This document shows positions 16,916 through 26,786 of a stretch of DNA of 50,414 bases, in pieces. Origin of the DNA: Streptomyces mesophilus (lineage in GTDB: Bacteria; Actinomycetota; Actinomycetes; Streptomycetales; Streptomycetaceae); the NCBI RefSeq assembly GCF_011044995.1, contig NZ_JAAKZW010000026.1:1-50414 (forward strand), given 5' to 3'. The stretch's first letter is position 1, and every line of letters starts with the position of its first letter. A program made the translations under genes and the position numbers. The notes under the pieces are model-generated. The model was not told where the DNA came from. It saw only the letters and a program-made list of their open reading frames with translations, and did not search any database.

Positions 16916-17383
16916 TCAATCGGGCTGCGGCGCCCCGCCGGCAATCGCCTCGGTGATGGTGCGGGCCGTACGCACAAAGTCCTCCGTCTGCCGCGCCGAC
17001 AGATCCCGCGCGGAGGACTCCTCCAGGGTCTGCCACAGGGCCGCGATCGGTTCGCGCAGGGCGCGCCCCTTGTCGGTGAGGTGCACGACCATCACCCGCC
17101 GGTCGTGTGCGGCCGGCTCACGGACAAGGAGGCCTGCGTCCTGCATCCGGCGCAGGGACTTGGAGACGGTGGAGTGGTCGAGGCCGACACATTCGAGGAG
17201 CTCGGACTGGCTCTGGCCGTCCCGGTCCAACAGCTGCATCACCAGCAGTTCCTGTCCGGGATGCAGGTCCATCTCCCTCAGCAGGACGGCGGCGCGAGCC
17301 CGGTGGGCGCGGGCGAGCTGGAAAATCGCGTAGCTCATCGGACCGCCGCGGGCCGTCGAGGGGATGTCGGGCAGGTCGGGCAT
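16916..17383 (-). CDS. MarR-family regulator of the redox operon
   Basis: A 155-residue winged-helix regulator. The HTH is at about 60-85 (QSELLECVGLDHSTVSKSL), and the wing RREPAAHDRRVMVVHLT-like segment follows. It is the last gene of a three-gene unit with an old yellow enzyme and a quinone oxidoreductase, both typical targets of MarR proteins that sense quinones or electrophiles. Only one non-initial cysteine is evident (LLECVGLD), at the HTH, which would suit a one-cysteine redox sensor, though this is speculative. An AAGGA sequence precedes ATG 17383. An 8-bp inverted repeat (16879-16886 and 16919-16926) at its 3' end may be a weak terminator. Confidence 0.9.
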   Translation of the reverse strand: MPDLPDIPSTARGGPMSYAIFQLARAHRARAAVLLREMDLHPGQELLVMQLLDRDGQSQSELLECVGLDHSTVSKSLRRMQDAGLLVREPAAHDRRVMVVHLTDKGRALREPIAALWQTLEESSARDLSARQTEDFVRTARTITEAIAGGAPQPD

Positions 17384-17404
17384 CGGGGCGGGTCCTTCAG
17401 TTCG

Positions 17405-18466
17405 TCATCCGGTGTACGTGGGGTAGTCCGTGTAGCCGGCCACCCCGCCGCCGTAGAAGGTAGCCGGGTCCGGCGTGTTCAGCTCCGCGCCGGCGCGGAG
17501 CCGTTCGACCAGGTCCGGGTTCGCGAGCGCGAGGGCGCCGACGGAGACCAGATCCGCCGTGCCATTGTCGACGTCCTTGGCGCGGGTGGGTACATCGGCC
17601 CCGGCACGGTTCAGGATCAGTGTGCCCGGCCACTGTGCGCGCACGGTGTCCAGGTGGGCCTCGTCCCCCAGGTGCAACACGTGCAGATAGGCCAGGTCCA
17701 GCGGGCGCAGCGCCTCCAGGAGCGCGGTGTACAGCTCGGCGGTGTCGGACTCGGCCATGTCGTTGTACGTGTTGCCGGGAGAGATGCGGAAACCGGTGCG
17801 CTCCGGGTCGATCTCGTCGGCCACCGCGGCGGCGACCTCTACGGCGAAGCGGATACGGCCCTCGATCGAGCCCCCGTAGCCGTCGGAGCGCCGGTTGGTG
17901 TGGTCGGACAGGAACTGGTGCACCAGATAGCCGTTGGCACCGTGGATCTCCACACCGTCCGCGCCCGCCGCGACGGCGGCGGCCGCGGCGCGCCTGAAGT
18001 CCTGGACGGTCGCCGCGACTTCCTGCGTCGACAGGGCACGCGGCTCGGGCATCTCCTGAGGTCCGGCCGCGGTGAACATCTGGCCCGCCGGGCGGATCGC
18101 GGAGGGTGCGACCGGCTGCCGGCCGTGCGGGGTGTTGTCCGGGTGGGAGATCCGTCCGACGTGCATCAGCTGGATGACGACCCGGCCGCCGGCCGCGTGC
18201 ACGGCGTCGGTGACCTTCCGCCACCCGGCGATCTGCGCCTCGTCGTAGATCCCGGGGGTGAGCAGGTAGCCCTGACCATCGGCCGACGGCTGGGTGCCCT
18301 CGGTGATGATCAGCGCGTGCGAGGCGCGCTGTGCGTAGTACTCGGCGTTCAGCTCCGTCGGCACGCCTTCCGGCGTGGAGCGGTCACGGGTCATCGGGGC
18401 CATGACCAGACGGTGGGGCAGGGACATTCCGCCGAGGGTGGTCGGCGTCCACAGGGAGTTCAGCAT
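17405..18466 (-). CDS. Alkene reductase, old yellow enzyme family
   Basis: A 353-residue FMN-dependent TIM-barrel oxidoreductase that reduces activated C=C bonds of enals, enones or nitro compounds with NAD(P)H. Diagnostic features are the N-terminal LPHRLVMAPMTRDRS, QLMHVGRISHPD, and the active-site H175/N178/Y180 in EIHGANGYLVHQFLSDHTNRR. The YGG and FMN-phosphate-binding segments follow. It sits between the quinone oxidoreductase and MarR genes with 66- and 21-base gaps, consistent with one electrophile-detoxification operon. An AAGGA site precedes ATG 18466. Confidence 0.94.
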   Translation of the reverse strand: MLNSLWTPTTLGGMSLPHRLVMAPMTRDRSTPEGVPTELNAEYYAQRASHALIITEGTQPSADGQGYLLTPGIYDEAQIAGWRKVTDAVHAAGGRVVIQLMHVGRISHPDNTPHGRQPVAPSAIRPAGQMFTAAGPQEMPEPRALSTQEVAATVQDFRRAAAAAVAAGADGVEIHGANGYLVHQFLSDHTNRRSDGYGGSIEGRIRFAVEVAAAVADEIDPERTGFRISPGNTYNDMAESDTAELYTALLEALRPLDLAYLHVLHLGDEAHLDTVRAQWPGTLILNRAGADVPTRAKDVDNGTADLVSVGALALANPDLVERLRAGAELNTPDPATFYGGGVAGYTDYPTYTG

Positions 18467-18532
18467 GAAGGGTCCTTCGATACGGCGGTGACCGGCCGGC
18501 CACCGCTCAACTTGAAAAGGGGGCGGGTGTAC

Positions 18533-19438
18533 TCAGCCGACGGTCAGGACGAGTTTGCCCCGCACGTGCCCGGCGTCGCTGACCTGCTGGGCCTTGGCCG
18601 CCTGGGCGAGCGGATAGGCGGTGACGGTGGTGGTGAGCTTGCCGGCCGCGGCGTCCTGGGCCACGGCGGCCAGGCTTGCGCGCGAGGACTGCGGGGGACC
18701 TTGGGAGAAGGTGATGCCGAGCTGGGGTGCGCGGAAGTCGGCGATGGTGACGATGCGTTCGGTGCCGCCCCGCAGGGCGATGGAGTCTTCGAGGGCGCCC
18801 TTGCCTGCCAGATCGAACACCGCGTCCACGCCTTCGGGGGCCAGCGCTCGCACCCGCTCGACCAGGCCCTCGCCGTACACGGTCGCGGTGGCGCCGAGCG
18901 AGGTGAGGTAGTCCTGGTTGGCGGGGCCCGCGGTGGCGATCACGCGCGCCCCGCGCGCCGTGGCGAACTGCACCGCGAGGGTGCCGACCGCACCGGAGGC
19001 GCCGTGCATCAACACGGTTTCTCCGGCGGCGACACCGAGCAGATTCAGGACCCGCTCGGCCGTCTCACTGGCCACCGGCAGCGCGGCCGCGCCCTGCCAC
19101 GCCAGGCCGGCGGGCTTGGGGGCCACGAGGGTGGCAAGGGCGTACTCGGCGTAGGAGCCGGTGTCCGACCAGCCGAGGATCTCGTCGCCGACCTGCACGT
19201 CGGTCACACCCTCCCCCAGCGCGTCCACCACACCGGCCAGCTCGCCGCCCGGAACGGCGGGGAAGGCCGTCGGGTAGATCGCCTCCAGCATTCCGGACCG
19301 CTTCTTGCCGTCCAGGGCGTTCACCCCGGCAGCCTTCACGCGGACCCGGACCTGCCCGGCGCCGGGGCTCGGCACCTCGACATCCGCTTCGTGCAGTACT
19401 TCAGGGCCGCCGAACTGGTCGAAAACAATTGCCTTCAC
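18533..19438 (-). CDS. Quinone oxidoreductase-like zinc-independent MDR protein
   Basis: A 301-residue medium-chain dehydrogenase/reductase of the QOR type. The N-terminal GroES-like domain (about 1-110) lacks the structural-zinc cysteines. The Rossmann domain has GASGAVGTLAVQFA as the NADPH-binding loop. It likely reduces quinones or enones with NADPH. GTG 19438 is the only plausible start for the conserved KAIVFDQFGGPEVL opening; the ribosome-binding site is weak. It is the first gene of the redox operon, with paired operator-like sites 28-82 bases upstream. Confidence 0.9.
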   Translation of the reverse strand: MKAIVFDQFGGPEVLHEADVEVPSPGAGQVRVRVKAAGVNALDGKKRSGMLEAIYPTAFPAVPGGELAGVVDALGEGVTDVQVGDEILGWSDTGSYAEYALATLVAPKPAGLAWQGAAALPVASETAERVLNLLGVAAGETVLMHGASGAVGTLAVQFATARGARVIATAGPANQDYLTSLGATATVYGEGLVERVRALAPEGVDAVFDLAGKGALEDSIALRGGTERIVTIADFRAPQLGITFSQGPPQSSRASLAAVAQDAAAGKLTTTVTAYPLAQAAKAQQVSDAGHVRGKLVLTVG

Positions 19439-19465
19439 GATGACTCACAGCCTCTCCGCCGCCAC

Positions 19466-19520
19466 ATACGTGGCTGGCCACATATTCAACGTAACAGAAA
19501 CCATGTGGCTAGCCAAGTAA
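19466..19520. promoter_or_regulatory. Two related operator-like palindromes before the redox operon
   Basis: Site 1 (19466-19485) has the core GTGGC-TG-GCCAC; read on the minus strand it begins ATGTGGCCAGCCACGTAT. Site 2 (19503-19520) reads ATGTGGCTAGCCAAGTAA with the perfect core TGGCTAGCCA. The two match at 15 of 18 positions in opposite orientations. They precede the quinone oxidoreductase gene, so the operon-encoded MarR protein is the likely binder. Confidence 0.6.
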
Positions 19521-19585
19521 TTCCCGCGGGCCCTTGGCGGGTACCGACGAGCCGGGCAGCGTCAGCGCCGAACGGCCGCCCGGCG

Positions 19586-20047
19586 TCAGGCCCGCACTGC
19601 CGCCCGTTCCGGGCTGCGCAGTTCTTCCGCCGCATCCGAGACGCGCCGCAGCATGTCGAGGAACACCGACTGTTCCGCGTCCGACAGCGGCGAGAGGAAG
19701 ACGTGGTTCATGCGGGCGGTGCGGATCGTGAGCTTGCGGTGCACGGTGGCACCCTCGCCGGTGAGGCGGAGCAGATAGCGACGGCCGTCCTCTGCGTCAC
19801 GCACCTTCTCGATCAGTCCGCGCCTACCGAGCCGGCTGACCACTTCGGCGACGGTGGAGCGGTCCAGACCCACCCGCTCCCCCACCGTGCGCTGATCGAG
19901 GCCCGGTTCGGCCATCAGCGCGTTGAGGACCCCGTACTGAGGGGAGGTGATCTCCTCCGAGACCATCGTGGTCCACAGCAGGTAGTGAGCCTGCTGGAGC
20001 CGGCGGGCCAGATGCCCCGGGTGGGTGGTCAGATCCACGGCCGCCAT
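19586..20047 (-). CDS. pcaV: MarR-family protocatechuate-responsive repressor
   Basis: A 153-residue MarR protein, divergent from pcaIJFHGBL. The N terminus [20 protein letters not shown] includes R15; in S. coelicolor PcaV an arginine at this position is needed for protocatechuate binding and ligand response. The winged helix is at about 50-95 ([39 protein letters not shown]). PcaV represses the pca operon and its own gene. Identification rests on recalled sequence similarity and on synteny. Confidence 0.92.
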   Translation of the reverse strand: MAAVDLTTHPGHLARRLQQAHYLLWTTMVSEEITSPQYGVLNALMAEPGLDQRTVGERVGLDRSTVAEVVSRLGRRGLIEKVRDAEDGRRYLLRLTGEGATVHRKLTIRTARMNHVFLSPLSDAEQSVFLDMLRRVSDAAEELRSPERAAVRA

Positions 20048-20064
20048 CAGTCAACTCCCGACGG

Positions 20065-20088
20065 TTGTTCGTTGGTGCACTGAACAAT
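20065..20088. promoter_or_regulatory. Probable PcaV-binding site near pcaV
   Basis: TTGTTC (20065-20070) and GAACAA (20082-20087) form an inverted repeat around an 11-base spacer. The right half contains GTGCACTGAACAAT, which matches GTGCACTGAGTAAT of the stronger palindrome at 20198-20219. It lies just upstream of the pcaV start codon, a position suited to autorepression. Confidence 0.5.
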
Positions 20089-20153
20089 ACTCACGCGCAG
20101 CACACTCAGGGGCAGCGTCGGCCCATCAATCGACCTGTCTTTTCATGGACTTC

Positions 20154-20182
20154 TTGACGCCATCCACCTCCAGTGCCAGCAT
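20154..20182 (+). promoter_or_regulatory. Possible pcaI promoter
   Basis: TTGACG (20154-20159), a 17-base spacer, then CAGCAT (20177-20182). The -35 box is good and the -10 box weak. If used, transcription would start near 20190, placing the large palindrome at 20198-20219 over the first transcribed bases, as expected for a repressor site. Confidence 0.3.
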
Positions 20183-20197
20183 GACCGCCCAGAAGAT

Positions 20198-20219
20198 ATT
20201 AGTCAGTGCACTGAGTAAT
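20198..20219. promoter_or_regulatory. 22-bp palindrome, probable PcaV operator of the pca operon
   Basis: ATTAGTCAGTG and CACTGAGTAAT are inverted copies with one mismatch in 11, centred on the perfect palindrome CAGTGCACTG (20205-20214). The site is AT-rich in a GC-rich gap and lies 50 bases upstream of pcaI. Size and symmetry fit a MarR dimer site. Confidence 0.75.
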
Positions 20220-20268
20220 TCGGTCGGAACCGCCGCTGGGACAGGCGGCCGGCAGGAGGGTTCTCGTC

Positions 20269-21048
20269 ATGGACAAGGTGGTCGCCACCGCCCGGGAGGC
20301 AGTGGCCGACGCGACCGACGGAGCCACATTCGCCGTCGGCGGCTTCGGACTGAGCGGTGTGCCGAACGTGTTGATCCAAGCGCTGTACGAGCGCGGGGTC
20401 GGCGAACTCGGCGTCGTCTCCAACAACTGCGGCGCGATGGACTCAGGACTCGCGGTGCTGCTGTCCGCGGGACGGATCGCCCGGGTCACGGGGTCCTACA
20501 TCGGCGGGAACAAGGAGTTCGCCCGCCAGTACCTCGGCGGCGAGCTGGAACTCGAGCTGATCCCGCAGGGCACGCTGGCCGAGCGGCTGCGGGCGGGCGG
20601 CGCCGGCATCCCCGCCTTCTACACCCCGGCCGGTGTGGGCACCCAGGTCGCCGACGGCGGACTGCCCTGGCGCTACGACGGGGAGGGCGGTGTCGCCCTC
20701 GCCTCCCCACCCAAGGAGGTACGGGAGTTCGACGGCGTCGAGTACGTCCTGGAGCGCGGCATCCGCACCGACTTCGCGCTGGTGCGCGCGGCCCGGGGCG
20801 ACCGGCACGGGAACCTCGTCTTCAACAAGTCGAGCCGCAACTTCAACCCCCTGGCAGCGATGGCCGGCCGGATCACCATCGCCGAGGTCGAGGAGCTGGT
20901 CGAGCCCGGCGAGATCGATCCCGATCACGTGCATCTGCCCGGGATCTTCGTGCAGCGGGTGCTCGCCCTCACCCCGGAACAGGCCGCCGACAAGGGCATC
21001 GAGCAGCGCACGGTCACCGTGCCCGCGCAGGCCGAGGAGACGCGATGA
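20269..21048 (+). CDS. pcaI: 3-oxoadipate CoA-transferase, subunit A
   Basis: A 259-residue alpha subunit of the succinyl-CoA:3-oxoadipate CoA-transferase, which activates beta-ketoadipate to its CoA ester. The glycine-rich CoA-binding loop [10 protein letters not shown] lies near residue 25, and the [27 protein letters not shown] block is typical of the family. ATG 20269 follows AGGAGGG. First gene of the seven-gene pca operon; its TGA overlaps the pcaJ ATG. Confidence 0.95.
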   Translation: MDKVVATAREAVADATDGATFAVGGFGLSGVPNVLIQALYERGVGELGVVSNNCGAMDSGLAVLLSAGRIARVTGSYIGGNKEFARQYLGGELELELIPQGTLAERLRAGGAGIPAFYTPAGVGTQVADGGLPWRYDGEGGVALASPPKEVREFDGVEYVLERGIRTDFALVRAARGDRHGNLVFNKSSRNFNPLAAMAGRITIAEVEELVEPGEIDPDHVHLPGIFVQRVLALTPEQAADKGIEQRTVTVPAQAEETR

Positions 21049-21694
21049 GCTGGTCACGGGAACAGATCGCGGCGCGTGCCGCACACGAACTCGAGGACGG
21101 CAGCTATGTGAACCTCGGCATCGGGCTGCCGACACTGATCCCCAACCACCTGCCGCCGGGCGTCGAGGTGATCCTGGAGTCCGAGAACGGGATCCTCGGG
21201 ACCGGCCCGTACCCCCTCGAAGACGAGGTCGATCCGGATCTCATCAACGCCGGCAAGGAGACCGTCACCGTCCTGCCGGGCGCCTCGTTCTTCGACTCCG
21301 CGCTGTCCTTCGGCATGATCCGCGGCGGGCATATCGACGCCGCGGTGCTCGGGGCGATGCAGGTCTCGGCCCGCGGGGACCTCGCCAACTGGGCGGTGCC
21401 CGGGAAGCTGGTCACCGGGATCGGCGGGGCGATGGATCTGGTGCACGGGGCCCGCCGGGTGATCGTCGTGATGACGCACACCGCCAAGGACGGCACCCCG
21501 AAGATCGTGGACGAGTGCTCGCTCCCGCTGACCGGCCGCGGCTGCGTCGACCGGATCATCACCGATCTCGGGGTACTCGACGTAGTACCGGACGGGCTGC
21601 TCCTGGTGGAGACTGCGCCGGGGGTTTCCGTGGCCGAGGTGGTTGCCGCGACCGGTGCCCCGCTAGCCATCGCTGACACTGTGGGGAGCAAGGC

Positions 21695-21698
<4 letters not shown>
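21045..21698 (+). CDS. pcaJ: 3-oxoadipate CoA-transferase, subunit B
   Basis: A 217-residue beta subunit. The [11 protein letters not shown] motif supplies the catalytic glutamate (E47), to which CoA is transiently attached. [20 protein letters not shown] and the GAMDLVHGA segment are also family-typical. ATGA overlaps at both ends (with pcaI and with pcaF) show translational coupling, which favours equal subunit synthesis. Confidence 0.95.
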
Positions 21699-22903
<1,205 letters not shown>

Positions 22904-22907
22904 GGCC

Positions 22908-22937
22908 GCAGGGGCCAGGAGACCTCCTGGCCCCTGC
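22908..22937 (+). terminator. Intra-operon hairpin between pcaF and pcaH
   Basis: GCAGGGGCCAGGA (22908-22920), loop GACC, TCCTGGCCCCTGC (22925-22937): a perfect 13-bp GC-rich stem starting five bases after the pcaF stop. It could act as a partial terminator, a stability element or a processing site dividing pcaIJF from pcaHGBL. Which of these applies cannot be read from sequence. Confidence 0.7.
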
Positions 22938-22969
22938 ACCTCCTTCCACCTTGTCATCGGAGCATCCTC

Positions 22970-23737
22970 ATGACCGAGCTTCCCGTGGCCCTGCCCGACG
23001 GGCTCTCCCAGGAACAAATAGACGCCGAGGTCGCCAAGGTGCAGGCCGGCGCGGACGGCGGGGTGCACCCGCCGCGGGATTTCCCGCCGTATCGCAGCAG
23101 TACGCTGCGTCACCCTCGACAGCCGCTGGTCCCCCTGCGTGACCCCGAGGCGGTCGAACTGTCCGGTCCCGCCTTCGGCGTCACCGATGTGACCGCACTC
23201 GACCGCGACCTCACCCGGCAGCATCTGGGCGAACCGCTCGGCGAACGCATCACCGTCAGCGGCCGGGTGACCGACCGTCAGGGGCGCCCGGTCCGCGGCC
23301 AGTTGGTGGAGCTGTGGCAGGCCAACGCTTCCGGCCGTTACGCCCACCAGCTGGACCAGCACCCCGCCCCGCTGGACCCCAACTTCACGGGCTTCGGGCG
23401 CTGTCTGACCGATGACGACGGCTCGTACTCCTTCACGACGATCAAGCCGGGCGCCTATCCGTGGCGCAATCACGTCAACGCGTGGCGGCCCGCGCACATC
23501 CACTTCTCCGTGTTCGGCACCGCGTTCACGCAGCGCCTGGTGACGCAGATGTACTTCCCCGGCGACCCGCTCTTCGCCTACGACCCGGTGCTGCAGTCGG
23601 TGACCGACCTGGCGGCCCGCGACCGGCTCGTCGCCGCGTACGACCACGACCTCTCGGTGCCCGAGTGGTCGCTCGGCTACCGCTGGGACATCGTGCTCGA
23701 CGGTCCGTCCGCCACGCTCTTCGAGGAGGACCAGTGA
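22970..23737 (+). CDS. pcaH: Protocatechuate 3,4-dioxygenase, beta subunit
   Basis: A 255-residue iron-bearing subunit that cleaves the ring of protocatechuate between the hydroxyls to give 3-carboxy-cis,cis-muconate. The four Fe(III) ligands are all present with canonical spacing: Y124 (GRYAHQ), Y163 (GAYPWRN), H176 and H178 (RPAHIHFS). These match the 39-, 13- and 2-residue intervals of the Pseudomonas enzyme. ATG 22970 follows GGAG. Its TGA overlaps the pcaG ATG by one base. Confidence 0.96.
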   Translation: MTELPVALPDGLSQEQIDAEVAKVQAGADGGVHPPRDFPPYRSSTLRHPRQPLVPLRDPEAVELSGPAFGVTDVTALDRDLTRQHLGEPLGERITVSGRVTDRQGRPVRGQLVELWQANASGRYAHQLDQHPAPLDPNFTGFGRCLTDDDGSYSFTTIKPGAYPWRNHVNAWRPAHIHFSVFGTAFTQRLVTQMYFPGDPLFAYDPVLQSVTDLAARDRLVAAYDHDLSVPEWSLGYRWDIVLDGPSATLFEEDQ

Positions 23738-24327
23738 TGTCCGAGACCCGGCTGATTCCCCGCACCCGACCGATGCCCCGCATCCCCACCCCGTCGCAGA
23801 CCGTCGGCCCCTTCTACGGCTACGCGCTGCCGTTCACGGGCGGCCCGGAGGTCGCGCCCGTCGGGCATCCCGACCTGATCACCGTGCACGGATACGTGTA
23901 CGACGGCGCGGGACAGCCCGTCCCGGACGCCCTGTTGGAGACCTGGCAACCCGCCCCGGACGGTTCACGCAGTGGCGCGCCCGGATCGCTGCGGCACGAT
24001 CCGGTGACGGGTCAGGTGATCGGGCGCGACGGAGTCGGCTTCACCGGATTCGGACGGATCGCCACGGCCGCGGACGGACACTATGCGGTGCGGACGCTGC
24101 CGCCGGGCGGTGTCCCGTACCTCTCGGTCCTTGTCTTCGCCCGGGGACTGCTCCATCACCTGTACACCCGCGCCTACCTGCGGCCGGACCCCGACGACGC
24201 CCTGCTCGCCTCGCTGCCGGCCGACCGGCGCGGCACGCTGCTCGCGGCCGAGGAGCGGCCGGGGACATATCGCTTCGACATCCGGCTGCAGGGCGAGGGT
24301 GAGACGGTCTTTCTGGAGTTCCGGTGA
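23737..24327 (+). CDS. pcaG: Protocatechuate 3,4-dioxygenase, alpha subunit
   Basis: A 196-residue partner of PcaH with the same intradiol beta-sandwich but without the full iron-ligand set. TPSQTVGPFYGYALPF near the N terminus and the GFGRIATAADGHY turn are typical. ATG 23737 shares a base with the pcaH stop (TGATG); the GTG one codon earlier is an alternative. It is coupled to pcaB by a GTGA overlap. Confidence 0.95.
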   Translation: MSETRLIPRTRPMPRIPTPSQTVGPFYGYALPFTGGPEVAPVGHPDLITVHGYVYDGAGQPVPDALLETWQPAPDGSRSGAPGSLRHDPVTGQVIGRDGVGFTGFGRIATAADGHYAVRTLPPGGVPYLSVLVFARGLLHHLYTRAYLRPDPDDALLASLPADRRGTLLAAEERPGTYRFDIRLQGEGETVFLEFR

Positions 24328-25646
24328 GCGGCGACGAGCAGGGTTACGTGGACGGCGGGCTGCTCTCGCCGGGTTGGGCCGGGTCGCGGGTCGAGGCCGC
24401 GGTGAGCGATCTCGCGTACGTCCAGGCGCTGTTGGATGCGGAGGCCGCGCTGACGCGGGCGCAGGCCGCGCTCGGTGAGGTGCCCGCGGATGCGGCCGCG
24501 GCGGTGACCGAGGCGGCGCGGACCGAGGCGTTCGATGTGCGGTCGCTGGCGCTGCGGGCGCATGCGGCGGGTAATCCGGTGCTGGCGCTGGTGTCCGATC
24601 TGAAGGCCGCGGTGCCTGAGCGGCACCGGGAGTTCGTGCATCGCGGGGCCACCAGCCAGGACATCGTGGACACGGCGACGATGCTGGTCGCGGCTCGGGC
24701 GCTGGCTCTCGTACTCGCCGATCTGTCGCGCACCGAGGCGTCGCTGGCGACGTCGGCCGCCGCGCATCGGGGCACGGTGATGGCGGGGCGGACGCTGACG
24801 CAGCATGCGGTGCCGACGACGTTCGGTCTGAAGGCGGCCGGGTGGCGGTCGCTGATCCTGGACGCGAGGGACCGGGTGCGGTCGGTACGGGAATCACTGC
24901 CTGCTCAACTCGGGGGCGCGGCAGGGACGTTGGCGGCGCTCGGCTCACCGGGGGTCGTGGCAGCTTTCGCCCGGGAGACCGGACTCGCGGAACCCGCACT
25001 GCCGTGGCACACCCTGCGTACCCCCATCGCCGATCTCGCCGGCGCCCTGGCGTTCACGGCGGGTGCTCTCGGCAAACTCGCCGCGGACGTCCTCACGTTG
25101 TCCCGCACCGAGATCGCCGAACTGGCCGAGGGCACCGGCGGCGCGTCGTCCGCGATGCCGCACAAGGCCAACCCGGTGCGGTCCACGCTGATCGCCGTAA
25201 GCGCCCGGCAGGCGCCCGCGCTCGCCTCGGTCCTGTACGGATCGCTGGTCGCCGAGGACGAACGCCCGCCGGGCGCCTGGCATGCCGAATGGCAGCCATT
25301 GCGGGAGCTGCTGCGGGTCGTCGGGGGCGCCGCCGAGAACGCCGCCGCCCTCGGCCGCGATCTGCGCGTGGACACCGACGCCATGCGCCGCCATCTCGAC
25401 CTCACCGACGGGCTGATCGTCTCCGAACGCCTCACCGCCGAGCTCGGCGCCATCGTCGGACGGTCCCGCGCCAAGGAGGTGCTCACCTCCCTCGCCGCAC
25501 GCGTCCGCAAGGGCGAGGGAAGCCTGGCGCAACTCCTCGCCGAACAGCCCGAGTTCAAGCACCTCGACCTCGACGCCCTGACGGACCCGGCCCGCTACAC
25601 CGGCGCGGCCGGCGCCCTCACCGACCGCGCACTGGAGCGACGTTGA
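24324..25646 (+). CDS. pcaB: 3-carboxy-cis,cis-muconate cycloisomerase
   Basis: A 440-residue member of the fumarase/aspartase superfamily that cyclises 3-carboxymuconate to 4-carboxymuconolactone. The HRGATSQDIVDTATML segment (about 108-123) and the signature loop GGASSAMPHKANPV (about 273-286) are diagnostic. GTG 24324 overlaps the pcaG stop. Its own TGA overlaps the TTG start of pcaL. Confidence 0.95.
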   Translation: MSGDEQGYVDGGLLSPGWAGSRVEAAVSDLAYVQALLDAEAALTRAQAALGEVPADAAAAVTEAARTEAFDVRSLALRAHAAGNPVLALVSDLKAAVPERHREFVHRGATSQDIVDTATMLVAARALALVLADLSRTEASLATSAAAHRGTVMAGRTLTQHAVPTTFGLKAAGWRSLILDARDRVRSVRESLPAQLGGAAGTLAALGSPGVVAAFARETGLAEPALPWHTLRTPIADLAGALAFTAGALGKLAADVLTLSRTEIAELAEGTGGASSAMPHKANPVRSTLIAVSARQAPALASVLYGSLVAEDERPPGAWHAEWQPLRELLRVVGGAAENAAALGRDLRVDTDAMRRHLDLTDGLIVSERLTAELGAIVGRSRAKEVLTSLAARVRKGEGSLAQLLAEQPEFKHLDLDALTDPARYTGAAGALTDRALERR

Positions 25647-26749
25647 CCTCCCTGCACCACACGACGGAGGGAGCGCCCTCCGCTCCCCCGCTGCTCCTCG
25701 GCCCCTCCCTCGGCACCTCCAGCGCGCTGTGGGACGGTGTCGCGCCCGAACTCTCCGCCACGCACCGGGTGATCCGCTTCGACCTGCCGGGGCACGGCCG
25801 CTCCCCCGCCTCGCTCATCGAGCCCGGCGCGAGCATCGGTGACCTCGCCGAACTGGTCGTCGGCCTCGCGGACTCGCTGGGCATCGAGCGCTTCTCGTAC
25901 GCGGGCGTCTCGATCGGCGGCGCGATCGGGCTCCACCTGGCGGCCCGACACCCCTCACGAGTCGACCGCTTGGCGGTCCTGTGCTCCTCGGCGCACTTCG
26001 GCGATCCGCAGCGCTGGCTGGACCGGGCCGCGCTCGTACGGCGCGACGGTCTGGAATCGGTGGCGAAGAGCGCGCCCGAGCGCTGGTTCACACCCGGCTT
26101 CACCTCGGCGCGACTGCTCGACGATCACCGCACCGCGGACCCGCAGGCGTACGCCGCGTGCTGCGACGCGCTCGGCGCGTACGACCTCCGCGACCAGCTG
26201 GCCTCGATCACGGCGCCGACGCTCCTGGTGGCGGGCCGCGAGGACCCGGCCACTCCGCCCGCCCACCTGCGCGAACTCGCCGACGCCATCGGCGACTCGA
26301 CCCTTGTGGAGCTCCCCGGGGCCTCGCACCTCGCGGTCGCCGAGGCCCCGCTGCCCGTGCTCGCGGCGCTGCGCGGCCACTTCGACGGACCCGCCGACAG
26401 CGGGATGACCGTACGCCGCGAAGTCCTCGGCGACGCACATGTAGACCGGGCGCAGCAGCGCCAGACCGCGTTCACCGCACGCTTCCAGGACTTCATCACG
26501 CGCTACGCCTGGGGCGAGATCTGGACCGACGACACACTCAGCCGCCGCGAGCACAGCATCGTCACCCTCACGGCACTGGTCGCGGGCGGCCACCTCGACG
26601 AACTGGCCATGCATGTACGCGCCGCCCGCCGCAACGGGCTCACACCGGACGAGATCGGCGCGGTGCTGCTGCAGTGCGCCGTGTACGTCGGGGTACCGGC
26701 GGCGAACTCCGCGTTCGCGGTCGCACAGCGGGTACTCGACGAGGGTTGA
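25643..26749 (+). CDS. pcaL: Fused 3-oxoadipate enol-lactonase / 4-carboxymuconolactone decarboxylase
   Basis: A 368-residue bifunctional enzyme. Residues about 1-250 are an alpha/beta hydrolase with S90 (GVSIGG), D202 and H230 (GASHLAV), the enol-lactonase PcaD activity. Residues about 256-368 are a carboxymuconolactone decarboxylase domain (PcaC) with the typical REHSIVTLTALVAGGHLDEL and QCAVYVGVPAANSAF blocks. The fusion is known from actinobacteria. The start is taken as TTG 25643: GGAG lies five bases upstream and it forms a TTGA overlap with pcaB. Last gene of the operon. Confidence 0.94.
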   Translation: MTSLHHTTEGAPSAPPLLLGPSLGTSSALWDGVAPELSATHRVIRFDLPGHGRSPASLIEPGASIGDLAELVVGLADSLGIERFSYAGVSIGGAIGLHLAARHPSRVDRLAVLCSSAHFGDPQRWLDRAALVRRDGLESVAKSAPERWFTPGFTSARLLDDHRTADPQAYAACCDALGAYDLRDQLASITAPTLLVAGREDPATPPAHLRELADAIGDSTLVELPGASHLAVAEAPLPVLAALRGHFDGPADSGMTVRREVLGDAHVDRAQQRQTAFTARFQDFITRYAWGEIWTDDTLSRREHSIVTLTALVAGGHLDELAMHVRAARRNGLTPDEIGAVLLQCAVYVGVPAANSAFAVAQRVLDEG

Positions 26750-26786
26750 GCCTCACACGCCAGATGAAGGGTGACAGGGTGCCCGC

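Noticed and set aside
16898..20083. A very long open frame on the plus strand opposite the redox operon and pcaV, plus similar long antisense frames (for example 21104-23647 minus and 9194-10903 plus)
   Set aside because: They mirror well-recognised genes on the other strand. Long antisense frames arise from the high third-position GC of this genome, and their translations show no domain.
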